A stretch of 14,017 nt of DNA from Streptosporangium amethystogenes (GCF_000721075.1 NZ_JOEQ01000068.1:1-14017); one strand, 5' to 3'; positions 6,240 through 13,881 are shown, counted from the first letter of the stretch. Made by a program: numbers and translations. The notes: generated by a model from the sequence alone, not told the origin.

Positions 6240-6562
6240 GCCCCCGCCCTCAGCCACAGGCTTACCGGCCACCTGGCCGGAGTTGTTGCCGCCGCTCCAG
6301 GCCGCCTGCCTGGCGTTGGCGCCGTTGGCGGTGTTGCCCCAGCTGTCGGCGACCATGCCGTTGGTGCGGTTGACGACCGCTACCAGCCGCCGCCCAGGTC
6401 GACGAGCTGCCACTGCAGGTTGGCGCTGCCGTCGTAGTTCCACTGTTTGAGGTTCGCCCCGGCGGCTCCGGTGGGCGCGACCACGATCGTGTGGCCCGCC
6501 CGGGAGGCTTCCGCCCAGGCCGTGGCCGATGTACGTCTGTGCGGCACGAACGACGAACGCAC
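6240..6562 (-). pseudogene. Frameshifted ricin-type lectin domain remnant
   Basis: A GTG at 6562 follows a good AAAGGAA site and opens a 60-codon frame that runs into ricin-type beta-trefoil sequence (NLKQWNYDGSANLQWQLVDL). It then hits a TAG at 6380-6382. Moving to the next frame continues the same domain immediately: VNRTNGMVADSWGNTANGA, then ARQAAWSGGNN. One deleted base and one changed base relative to an expected GGW-YRLVNR reading explain the break. The normal QW ending is also lost. The first 25 residues, MRSSFVPHRR onward, lack the hydrophobic core of a signal peptide, so an internal deletion has probably joined the gene start to its C-terminal lectin part. It lies downstream of the enolase-type gene and may once have been the last gene of that sugar-use locus. 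Confidence 0.7.
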
Positions 6563-6621
6563 GCGCGTTCCTTTCTTCCGGCCCGGGATACGCATGGGCG
6601 GTCGGTGTCGAACGGTGAGGG

Positions 6622-7839
6622 CTACCTCGGCGTTCGATCGCGCAGGTCCACGGCCAAGGGGGTGAGCAGGCGCTGCTGTGCGTCGTGATTGTGATCGGCC
6701 ACCGCCAGCAGCCGCCGGCCGGCCTGCTCCGGCCGGACGCCGGGGCCGTCGGCCGCGAGGGTGCCCGGCCGGCGGGTGGCCCCGCCGACGACGTTCTCGT
6801 CGATCGTGAGGCCCAGGCCGGGTGAGTCCCCGAGGAGGAACGCGCCGTCCTCGACGTGCAGGTCGACGGACACTCCGAGCGGCGGACGCAGATCCTGCAG
6901 CTCGCTGGCCATGTGGTTCGGCACCGATGTCGCGGCGTGCAGCAGGCCGACCGGGATGTTGCCGATCGGGCTGACCGGCAGATCGTGGGCGTGAGCCAGG
7001 ACCGACACCCGCAGGAAATGGGTGACTCCCCAGACCGCGGCCGTCTGGACGATGTCGACGGCCCCCGCGGCCAGCAGCGGACGATACTGCTCGAGCCCGG
7101 TGAGGTTCTCCCCGGTGGCGACCGACGCGCGGATCCCGCGGCCGACGGTGGCCAGGCCCTCGGCGTCCCACCGCCGGACGGGTTCCTCGATCCAGGTGAG
7201 ATCCAGGGTGCGTTCCAGCTCGCAGACGTGCCGGATCGCCTGTTTGCGCGACCAGGCCTCGTTCACGTCGAGCATCAGGCCCGGCCGCTTCCCGTGCCCG
7301 GCCTCGGTCAGGACCTCCTGGACCAGCGTCAGGCGGTGCCGGTCCCGCCCGATGTCGAGGCCGCCTTTGATCTTAGCCGCCCGCAGACCGTGCTGGGCGT
7401 AGACCTCGTACACCGAGACGAGTTCGTCGTCGGTCAGGCCGATGTCCAGGCCCGAGGCGTAGGCGGGAACCCGCCTGTCACGCCCGCCCAGCAGACGCCA
7501 GAGCGGTTCACCGGCCGCCTTCGCCTTGATGTCCCACAGGGCGGTGTCGAGGGCGCCGATGGTCCCGAATACCGCGCCCGCGTGGCCTGCCTTGAAGGTC
7601 TGCCGCAGCATGCGGTCGTACAGTGCCGTCACGCCGCGCGGATCCTCACCCTCGATGGCGGCGAAGACGCCGTCGAGCTCCACGTGCGGACCGATGCCGA
7701 CACCGGTGATCCCCTCGTCGGTGTCCACCATGACGATCGACACCGGAACGACCCCGTCGGCGTAGACGCCGTTGGCGTCACCGACCGGACGGTCCCATTC
7801 CTGGACCGTCGTCAAAGTGCGATACCCCGAAATCCGCAT
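6622..7839 (-). CDS. Enolase-superfamily (mandelate racemase/muconate lactonizing-type) protein
   Basis: Encodes 405 residues from the ATG at 7839, which follows the permease stop by one base and has GAAGGG upstream. An N-terminal capping domain (about 1-125) precedes the barrel. Visible barrel residues are the KxK motif (Lys156, Lys158 in AAKIKGG) and three metal ligands: Asp191 in LDVNEAW, Glu218 in WIEEP and Glu244 in ATGENL. Family members abstract a proton next to a carboxylate; many dehydrate sugar acids. The usual His-Asp dyad seems absent: the Asp position near 266-270 reads QTAAVW, and the PH position near 291-292 reads SPIGN, with Ile for His. A tail of about 50 residues after PGLGLTIDENV is not typical. 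Its place behind the permeases suggests use of an imported sugar acid; the substrate is unknown. Confidence 0.85.
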   Translation of the reverse strand: MRISGYRTLTTVQEWDRPVGDANGVYADGVVPVSIVMVDTDEGITGVGIGPHVELDGVFAAIEGEDPRGVTALYDRMLRQTFKAGHAGAVFGTIGALDTALWDIKAKAAGEPLWRLLGGRDRRVPAYASGLDIGLTDDELVSVYEVYAQHGLRAAKIKGGLDIGRDRHRLTLVQEVLTEAGHGKRPGLMLDVNEAWSRKQAIRHVCELERTLDLTWIEEPVRRWDAEGLATVGRGIRASVATGENLTGLEQYRPLLAAGAVDIVQTAAVWGVTHFLRVSVLAHAHDLPVSPIGNIPVGLLHAATSVPNHMASELQDLRPPLGVSVDLHVEDGAFLLGDSPGLGLTIDENVVGGATRRPGTLAADGPGVRPEQAGRRLLAVADHNHDAQQRLLTPLAVDLRDRTPR

Positions 7840-7840
7840 G

Positions 7841-8668
7841 TCAGCCCTTCGTGGAACCGGCGGTGACACCGTCGGCGATCTGGCGCTGGAGAAAGAGATA
7901 GATCATCAACATGGGTACGGCGGCGATCAGAACCCCGGAGGCGAAGGTGGGGATGTTGTCGGAGTACTGTCCACGCAGCGAGGTGACCCCGACCATGAGG
8001 GTGCGGTGGTTGGCCGACGGCATCATCAGCAGGGAGATGAGCACGTCGTTCCAGCAGAACAGGGTGTTGAGGATGCCCACCGACAGGAGGGCCGGAGTGC
8101 CCATCGGTAGCATGATGCGCCGGTAGACGCCGTACGTCGTGTTCCCGTCGATCCTCGCCGCGTCGACGATCTCTGCCGGAATGGTCTTGTAGTAACTCGT
8201 CATCAGGAAGATGGTGAACGGCAGGAACTGCGCGACGTAGGCCAGGACCAGCCCCGGATAGGTGTCGATGAGGCCGCTGTCGGCCATGACCCGTGCGAGC
8301 GGCACCATGATCACCTGAAACGGGATGAACAGCGCCGCGAGACAGCCCAGGAAAAGCGCCTTGGAACCGCGAAACCGCAGCCGGCTCAGCGCGAAGCCCG
8401 CCATCGACCCGAGGAGCAGCAGGAGGACCACCGAGATCGTCACCACGACGAGCGAGTTGGCGAAGTATCGCGCCATGCCGACGCTGGTCCACGCCGTGAC
8501 GATGTTGTCCCACTGCAGGGAGGTCGTCGGGGAGAAGCGGTCGAGAACGTAGTCACGCCGGGCCTTCAAGGCGACGTTGGCGGTGAACACGAGGGGGTAG
8601 ATCGTCGCCAGCGCGAGGAGCGCCATCGGAACGGCGACCACCCACCTGATCAGGCGTTTGTCGGGCAT
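7841..8668 (-). CDS. ABC sugar transporter permease, MalG/AraQ type
   Basis: Encodes 275 residues of the CUT1 carbohydrate-uptake permease family, forming one half of the membrane channel. About six hydrophobic helices are visible, the first at 9-29. The cytoplasmic EAA loop, which contacts the ATPase, is at about 166-188 (EIVDAARIDGNTTYGVYRRI). The ATG overlaps the stop of the upstream permease by one base (TGATG). Its own stop lies one base from the enolase-type ATG. The gene order of binding protein, MalF type and MalG type is standard for this family. Substrate cannot be deduced from the permease. Confidence 0.93.
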   Translation of the reverse strand: MPDKRLIRWVVAVPMALLALATIYPLVFTANVALKARRDYVLDRFSPTTSLQWDNIVTAWTSVGMARYFANSLVVVTISVVLLLLLGSMAGFALSRLRFRGSKALFLGCLAALFIPFQVIMVPLARVMADSGLIDTYPGLVLAYVAQFLPFTIFLMTSYYKTIPAEIVDAARIDGNTTYGVYRRIMLPMGTPALLSVGILNTLFCWNDVLISLLMMPSANHRTLMVGVTSLRGQYSDNIPTFASGVLIAAVPMLMIYLFLQRQIADGVTAGSTKG

Positions 8669-9654
8669 CAGTCCTCCCGCCCGGCGCGGCGGAGCACGCT
8701 GATCTGCAGGAGCCCCACCACGAGCATGATGAGGAAGAGAACCGTCGACGCGGCCGAGGCGAGTGCGGGGCGGTTCATCTGTCCCTGCTGGATCCAGACG
8801 TAGTACTCCGGCAGGTAGGTGGACCCCTCCGGGCCGCCGCTGGTCATGACGTACAGCAGGCCGAACATGGACGTCAGCATCCCGATCATCGTGGTCACGA
8901 AGACGAACTGGATGGTGCGGGTCAGGCCCGGGATGATCACGTGCCGGATGGTCTGGGGGAGCGACGCGCCGTCCATCCTGGCCGCGTCCAGGAGCGCGGA
9001 GTCCAGGGTGGCGAATCCGGCGAGGAACACCACCAGGGCCATCCCGAACGTCGCCCAGACGTGCACGCCGACCACCGCGAACATGGCGACACCCGGGTCA
9101 CCGAGCCAGTCGACCGGTCCGAGGCCGATCGTCGCGAGGACGGTGTTCAACGGGCCGTCGAAGGCGAGCATGAGGTTGAAGATCGCACCGACGATCACCG
9201 GTGAGAGCACGGCCGGGAAGAAGTAGACGCTGCGGAAGACCCGGTGCCCGGGAACACGCAGATAGATGAACGTCGCGAGCAGCCCGGGGATGGCCACCGC
9301 CACGGGAAGCAGCAGCACCAGCAGCCCGACGTTGCGCAGCGCGCTCTGGAACGTCGCGTCCTGGAACATCTCCAGGTAGTTGTCGAGGCCGACCATCGTT
9401 CCGTTGCGTTCACCGTCGCCCGTGAAGGAGAAGTTGACGCCCAGTAGCAGCGGCCACAGCCGCAGAGCCACGATGATCAGTAAGGCCGGAGCCACCAGAA
9501 CGTAAGGCGCGAGGCGCTCGGAACGCAATGAGCGGGAGACCTGCAGGGAGGGGGTCCCGATGTCATCGCGGCGTGCCCGCTGCCTTGTTTCTCCTCCGCC
9601 TGCCCGCCCGGAACCGACCGGGCGGGCAGGCGGTGACGAATCTCGGGCCGGCAC
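8668..9654 (-). CDS. ABC sugar transporter permease, MalF/UgpA type
   Basis: Encodes 328 residues from a GTG at 9654, four bases after the binding-protein stop. The first 48 residues are polar, rich in Arg, Pro, Gly and Ser, and are followed by the usual first helix (APYVLVAPALLIIVAL). The EAA loop is at about 219-241 (SALLDAARMDGASLPQTIRH). It should pair with the downstream MalG-type protein. The start is uncertain: the codons for residues 8-19 coincide with a 16-bp perfect hairpin (9596-9633), and no strong ribosome site precedes the GTG. A TTG at 9528, just before SERLAPY, would give 286 residues but also lacks a good site. Translational coupling to the binding protein makes the longer form acceptable. 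Confidence 0.88.
   Translation of the reverse strand: MPARDSSPPARPVGSGRAGGGETRQRARRDDIGTPSLQVSRSLRSERLAPYVLVAPALLIIVALRLWPLLLGVNFSFTGDGERNGTMVGLDNYLEMFQDATFQSALRNVGLLVLLLPVAVAIPGLLATFIYLRVPGHRVFRSVYFFPAVLSPVIVGAIFNLMLAFDGPLNTVLATIGLGPVDWLGDPGVAMFAVVGVHVWATFGMALVVFLAGFATLDSALLDAARMDGASLPQTIRHVIIPGLTRTIQFVFVTTMIGMLTSMFGLLYVMTSGGPEGSTYLPEYYVWIQQGQMNRPALASAASTVLFLIMLVVGLLQISVLRRAGRED
9596..9633 (-). other. Perfect 16-bp GC hairpin at the binding protein/permease junction
   Basis: CCGCCTGCCCGCCCGG (9596-9611) is fully complementary to 9618-9633 around a 6-base loop AACCGA. In the transcript it lies 26 bases after the binding-protein stop. Hairpins here often lower expression of permeases relative to the abundant binding protein by protecting or ending the upstream message. 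No T-tract follows on the minus strand. It overlaps the predicted start of the permease frame. Confidence 0.7.
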
Positions 9655-9658
9655 GAGA

Positions 9659-10933
9659 TCAGCTCGCCCGATCCGAGGCGGCCAGCTGCTCCACTACCTC
9701 GTCGACGGTCGCCGATCCGCTCAGGAGCTGCTGGGACAGCCTTCCCATCAGGTCCAGGGTCTTGGAGGACAACGCGACATGCAGTGCGGGCCTACCGCCC
9801 TTGATCTCGGACACGAGCGTGCCGACGGCCGCGGGGCCCTGCGAGACGTCGATCGTGGTGTCGGATGCGATCGCGCCGGCGTCGGAGTAGAAGGAGGTGA
9901 GGGCGTCGGTCGTGGTCAGCGACCGCACCAGGTCGGCGGCGAGCTTCGGGTCCTTCGCCCACTTCGCGACCCCATAGCCGATGCCACCGTCGTACGCGAG
10001 GCTCGGGGTCACCCCGGTGGTGACGACCGGCGCCGGCATGACGCCGAGCTTGTCGGCCCCCAGGAACTCGCTGAAGTCCTTCCAGTGCCCGATGTCCGAC
10101 ATCAGCCCGATGATGTGGGCGGCCTTACCAGAGTTGAAGATCGTGAAGGCGTCGTTGAACATCGCGGTCGAGTTGGCCCCGTCGTTGTTCAGCCCCGCGT
10201 CGCCGGCGTCCTTCCACAGCTTGAAGATCTGCTTCACGTTGGGAGAGTCCCAGACGCGCTTCCCGGCGATCCAGTCGTCGTACTCCTGTGCCGTCAGGAT
10301 GCCCGAGCCGAGGCCCGACATGAAGAACTGGATGCCGGCGCCCTCCTTGTTGCCGAGCGCGAAGCACCTGGCTCCGGTCGCCTTCTTGATGGTGGCGCAG
10401 TCGTTGAGGAACTTGTCCCAGGTGGTGGCGGGGCTCGCCGGGTCGAGTCCCGCCTTCTCGTACAGCGTCTTGTTGTAGTAGATCGGATGGCCCTGCAACG
10501 TCACCGGCGCGGCGTAGGTCTTGCCGTCCTCGCCGAAGGCCTCCCAGCCCGCCAGGCGCTGTTTGTCCTCGGTCACGTACTGGTCGAGCGGAAGGAGCGC
10601 GTCCACGCGGTCGCGGATCTGGCCGCCTCCGTTGAAGAGGATGACATCGGGCCCCGTGCCGGACTGGATGGCCGCGCCCAGCAGGGTGTAGTACTGGTCG
10701 AATGGCTGGGCCACGAATTCGACCGTGACGCCGGGGTGCTTCTTGGCGAAGTCGTCCTTCGCCTTCTGGACGTAGGAGGCCGAGGACGCGTCACCGGATT
10801 TCCAGTCCCAGACCACGAGCTTCGTGATCTCGCGGGAACCGCTCGGCGACGACGCGGGTCGTGTGGCGCTTCCGCAGCCGGCCAGGGCCAGCGCCGCGAC
10901 CATGAGGGCCGACCACAGTGTTCGCTGCTTCAT
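9659..10933 (-). CDS. Extracellular sugar-binding lipoprotein of an ABC importer
   Basis: Encodes 424 residues of the solute-binding protein family used by CUT1 importers. The N-terminus MKQRTLWSALMVAALALAGC is a lipoprotein signal with lipobox LAGC; Cys20 would carry the lipid and anchor the protein outside the membrane. The mature part has features of this fold: the first beta strand ITKLVVWDW, a PGVTVEF segment, GTGPDVILFNGGG at the first domain and YAAPVTLQGHPIYYNKTLYE at the hinge region. The ATG overlaps the stop of the preceding 93-codon gene by four bases. Two permeases follow. The substrate is probably an oligosaccharide or sugar acid, judging from the secreted enzymes upstream, but that is inference. 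Confidence 0.93.
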   Translation of the reverse strand: MKQRTLWSALMVAALALAGCGSATRPASSPSGSREITKLVVWDWKSGDASSASYVQKAKDDFAKKHPGVTVEFVAQPFDQYYTLLGAAIQSGTGPDVILFNGGGQIRDRVDALLPLDQYVTEDKQRLAGWEAFGEDGKTYAAPVTLQGHPIYYNKTLYEKAGLDPASPATTWDKFLNDCATIKKATGARCFALGNKEGAGIQFFMSGLGSGILTAQEYDDWIAGKRVWDSPNVKQIFKLWKDAGDAGLNNDGANSTAMFNDAFTIFNSGKAAHIIGLMSDIGHWKDFSEFLGADKLGVMPAPVVTTGVTPSLAYDGGIGYGVAKWAKDPKLAADLVRSLTTTDALTSFYSDAGAIASDTTIDVSQGPAAVGTLVSEIKGGRPALHVALSSKTLDLMGRLSQQLLSGSATVDEVVEQLAASDRAS

Positions 10934-11211
10934 TGCTGTTCACTTTCCAGAGTGTGGCCACTGTCGTGGCCGGCGAGGGTGGCGGCGTGAACTTCGGCGA
11001 TGAGGTGGGAGTGCGGAACGTTGAGCACCGCGGCGGCCGTGGCGACGCTCACCATGGGTTCGTCGGGCAGCATCGCCGGCCGTTCGGCGATCATGCGCTC
11101 GCGGAATTCGGCGGCGAACCACACGGTGGCGTCACCGATGCCGAGATGAAGGACGAGGCCTTCGCGTTCCAGGTGCTGCAGGAGGTCGTCGATGTCGCCC
11201 GGCGTGCTCAT
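10930..11211 (-). CDS. 93-residue protein with possible helix-turn-helix
   Basis: Encodes 93 residues. Reality is supported by GAGGGAAA upstream of the ATG at 11211 and by the ATGA overlap with the binding-protein gene, which implies coupled translation. The protein is acidic and entirely soluble. Residues 1-50 look like an alpha-helical segment with DIDDLLQHLEREG. Residues about 53-78 (VSVATAAAVLNVPHSHLIAE and onward) resemble the helix-turn-helix of small excisionase- or antitoxin-type DNA-binding proteins, where an Ala-rich first helix is followed by L-x-V-P/S-x-S-x-L. I do not recognise the family. A regulatory role for the transporter operon is an inference from position. Confidence 0.65.
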   Translation of the reverse strand: MSTPGDIDDLLQHLEREGLVLHLGIGDATVWFAAEFRERMIAERPAMLPDEPMVSVATAAAVLNVPHSHLIAEVHAATLAGHDSGHTLESEQQ

Positions 11212-11350
11212 ACGCTGCTTTCCCTCGTGTCGGTGGTGTAGGCGGGATGGGGGTGCCCGGCACTGCGTTCCAGTGACGGCGCCCCCCAGGGCGTCCCGAC
11301 CGGTGGGTTCGTCCGGGGCCGCCCGCGCCCGGCGCGTGTCCGGGTGATGG

Positions 11351-11384
11351 CCTTCGCCGGGGCGGTGGACCGCCCCGGCGAAGG
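11351..11384 (-). terminator. Hairpin terminator after the beta-helix gene
   Basis: CCTTCGCCGGGGCG (11351-11364) pairs perfectly with CGCCCCGGCGAAGG (11371-11384) around the 6-base loop GTGGAC. It begins 15 bases after the stop codon at 11400 on the minus strand. There is no T-tract, as is common for actinomycete terminators. It separates the secreted enzyme from the transporter operon. Confidence 0.75.
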
Positions 11385-11399
11385 TATGAGACGGCTGGA

Positions 11400-13784
11400 T
11401 CAGTTGCGCAGGCTCCAGCGCTGGTTGGTGCCGCCGTTACAGGCCCAGAGGTTGAGTTTGGTGCCGTTGGCGGTGGCGTTGCTGGGCGCGTCCAGGCACA
11501 AGCCTGACTGCGCCCCCGTGATGGTGCCGTTGGCGTTGACGTTCCACTGCTGGTTCGTCTGCCCGTTGCAGTCCCAGATCACCACCTGGGTGCCGTTGCC
11601 GGTCCCCTGACCGTAGGCGTCCAGGCACTTGTTCCCGTACACCATCAGCTGCTTGCCTGAGGTGTGGGTCCAGCGCTGGTTGCCGCCGCTGCCGCAGTCC
11701 CAGAGCTGGGCCTGGGCTCCGTTGGCGGTGCTGCCGCCGGTGACGTCGACGCAGCGGTTCGACTGGGCCCCGACGATCTGCGCGCTCTGCTGGTTGCCGC
11801 TCCCCTGGGGCCCGGCGGCCGCCATCACGGTTTGAGCGCCCGAGGGCCAGTTGCCGTTGGTGACCGTGACGTTGCCGTTGACGACGTTGCCGCGGTCGCC
11901 GTTGGTCACGTTGGTGTTGCCGTTGGTCGACCAGTTGTTGGTGACGGTGAAGTTCCCCATGTTCTCGGCGAACCAGTAGTTGGCGGTGGCCCAGGTGCCG
12001 GTGGAGGAGAAGACGTTGTTGGAAGCGCTGTAGTACCGGGAGCCCTCGTCGAAGTAGATCCCGAAATAGCCGTTGGTCCGCAGGCAGTAGTTGTTGCTGA
12101 TCATCGCGTTCGAGTTCGCCGAAAGCGTGTAGATACATCCGCCGTCGTTCATCTGTTGCATGACGTCGTGCACGTAGTTGCCGGTGAGCCGGTTGTTGGA
12201 CGCGGTGGTGGGCGTGGTGTACCGCGGCTGGTAGTTGTACAGGCCGCGACCGGCGTAGTGTTCACTGCCGCCGGCGTCGTTGGCCCCCCACCCGTACCCG
12301 ATCGACATGCCGGTGTACGGCATGTTGTAGACCTCGTTGTTGGAGATGGTGGCGGTGTTGACGTAGGTGGTCAGGACCGAGACGATGCCCCGGTACTCCA
12401 CGCCGAGGTCGTGCAGGCGGTTGTTGCTGATGGTGATGTTCCGGTTGACCATCCGCTGGTCGCCGGGGTGGTGCGCGTCGGCGCGTACGCCGCCGACCAC
12501 GATGCCACCGGCGGAGTTGCGGGCAATCTCGGACCGGGTGACGGTGACGTTGCTCGCGCCCAGGCCGACACCGCTGGTGTGGCCGTTGGCGTCGTTGCCG
12601 ATGCCCACGGCCGTCTGGCCGAGGTTGAAGAACTGAGAGTCGCTGAAGGTGATGTCGTTGGCGGCGGACACCTGCACTGCGGCGGGCATCTGGTACCAGT
12701 TCGGCCGGGCGGCCTCGAACTGCGGGCAGCCGTTGTGGCAGGAGGAGAAGCCGGGCCAGTTCCAGTTGTCGGCGATGTAGGCGCCGGTCTGCTGGTCCAC
12801 GTAGCCCTGGTTGCTGCTGGGCCCCATCCAGGTGGTGCCGGTGAAGGTGATTCCGGTGAACGTGATGTGGTGGGCGGGCGCGTCGTAGGTGCCCCCGACG
12901 TTCACCAGGGACTGCAGCATCGGCAGCTCCACGCTGACGTTGCTCATGTTCTGCCCGGCGAGTGGGATGTAGGAGAGCTGGCCGGTCCCGGGATTGATGT
13001 GCCACTCGCCCGGTGAGTCGAGGAACTCGTACGCGTTGGCCAGGTAGAGCGGGCCCGCCCGGTGCGGACTGGTGAAGGTGTCGTATCCGAAGTTGTTGTT
13101 GCTCCAGCCGGGCTGCTGCATCGTGATGAAGTTCCCGCTGATGTTCTGCACCGTCACGTACCGGTCCGTGAACGAGCCGACGCTCTCCATCTCGACCCGG
13201 TTCTTGTTGGCGAGGTTGTTCAGATAGCTCAGGGCGCCGTTGGTGAAGGAGAGGCCACTGCTGTTGGCGGTGAAGTCCGACCGGTTCACGGTGGTACGCG
13301 CGCGCGTGGCGATGGCACCGTTGACGTAGAGCTGCCGGGTGTCGACCCCGGTGCCGACGTTGGCCCGCCAGATGTTCTTCCCGGAGTCGGCGAGCGACCA
13401 GCCGGTGACCGCCCTCGCACCGCTGATCACGGGACGCGCCGACGGGGCCGCCCGCCACACCACCTGGTATCCGTTGTTGCCGGAGTCGGCGGCGGTGAGC
13501 CGTAGCGGCGCGAAGAGCCGATACACCCCGTCGGCCAGTTCCACGACGATGTCACCAGACATCGCGCCGGTGAGCGCCCGCACCGCGGTCTGCGCGGCCG
13601 GCAACGAGCACGGCTGGGCGCTGGAGCAGCTGCCGCCGGTACCGGAGGGGGAGGCGTAGAGGGTCGTGGTGGCCGCCAGGGCCGGGGAGACCGGAGCCAC
13701 CAGAGCGGCTGCGGCGGTCAACCCTACCGCGGCGGCTCCGGCCAACATCAGCCTCCGCATCGCGGTGTACGAGAATTCGAACAC
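11400..13784 (-). CDS. Secreted right-handed beta-helix protein (GH141-like) with C-terminal ricin lectin domain
   Basis: Encodes 794 residues from a GTG at 13784 that follows AAGGAAG by five bases. The signal peptide (MRRLMLAG... to SPALA) is predicted to be cut after Ala37. Residues about 38-660 form a parallel beta-helix: the opening LYASPSGTGGSC, the segment VVELADGVYRLFAPLRL and repeated NITISNNRLHDLG- and ATISNNEVYNM-type turns. The opening and the RPVISGARAVTGW segment resemble family GH141, whose known members include alpha-L-fucosidase and xylanase; membership should be tested. Residues about 667-794 are a ricin B-type beta-trefoil with three NQ[RQ]W repeats and CLD/CVD motifs, which bind sugars. 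Tyr- and Asn-rich stretches near 600-650 link the two. It likely degrades plant wall polysaccharide outside the cell. Active-site residues cannot be assigned by eye. Confidence 0.88.
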   Translation of the reverse strand: MFEFSYTAMRRLMLAGAAAVGLTAAAALVAPVSPALAATTTLYASPSGTGGSCSSAQPCSLPAAQTAVRALTGAMSGDIVVELADGVYRLFAPLRLTAADSGNNGYQVVWRAAPSARPVISGARAVTGWSLADSGKNIWRANVGTGVDTRQLYVNGAIATRARTTVNRSDFTANSSGLSFTNGALSYLNNLANKNRVEMESVGSFTDRYVTVQNISGNFITMQQPGWSNNNFGYDTFTSPHRAGPLYLANAYEFLDSPGEWHINPGTGQLSYIPLAGQNMSNVSVELPMLQSLVNVGGTYDAPAHHITFTGITFTGTTWMGPSSNQGYVDQQTGAYIADNWNWPGFSSCHNGCPQFEAARPNWYQMPAAVQVSAANDITFSDSQFFNLGQTAVGIGNDANGHTSGVGLGASNVTVTRSEIARNSAGGIVVGGVRADAHHPGDQRMVNRNITISNNRLHDLGVEYRGIVSVLTTYVNTATISNNEVYNMPYTGMSIGYGWGANDAGGSEHYAGRGLYNYQPRYTTPTTASNNRLTGNYVHDVMQQMNDGGCIYTLSANSNAMISNNYCLRTNGYFGIYFDEGSRYYSASNNVFSSTGTWATANYWFAENMGNFTVTNNWSTNGNTNVTNGDRGNVVNGNVTVTNGNWPSGAQTVMAAAGPQGSGNQQSAQIVGAQSNRCVDVTGGSTANGAQAQLWDCGSGGNQRWTHTSGKQLMVYGNKCLDAYGQGTGNGTQVVIWDCNGQTNQQWNVNANGTITGAQSGLCLDAPSNATANGTKLNLWACNGGTNQRWSLRN

Positions 13785-13813
13785 GGCACTTCCTTGGGTG
13801 GGGGGAGAGGGTC

Positions 13814-13847
13814 CCCCTGCCGGGACGAGCGACCGTCCCGGCAGGGG
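13814..13847 (-). terminator. Hairpin terminator after the edge lectin-tailed gene
   Basis: CCCCTGCCGGGAC (13814-13826) and GTCCCGGCAGGGG (13835-13847) are perfect complements around an 8-base loop. It begins 34 bases after the stop at 13882 on the minus strand and lies about 30 bases before the GTG of the next gene. No T-tract follows. It could end the upstream message or act as an attenuator for the beta-helix gene. Confidence 0.75.
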
Positions 13848-13881
13848 ATCCTGAAGGCGTCTCAGAGGCGCGGGAAGGGGA

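Noticed and set aside
6380..7171. Leftward 263-codon frame spanning the enolase-type gene and the lectin remnant
   Set aside because: Its first two thirds are an out-of-frame reading of the enolase-type gene; only the part from the GTG at 6562 is meaningful and is listed as the lectin pseudogene.
9560..10990. Rightward open frame of 476 codons opposite the sugar-binding protein
   Set aside because: No recognisable domain, and the leftward strand encodes a clear lipoprotein binding protein over the same bases.
11664..13016. Rightward Val/Gly-rich open frame opposite the beta-helix gene
   Set aside because: The monotonous Val-Gly-Asp composition reflects the reverse complement of Asn/Thr-rich codons.
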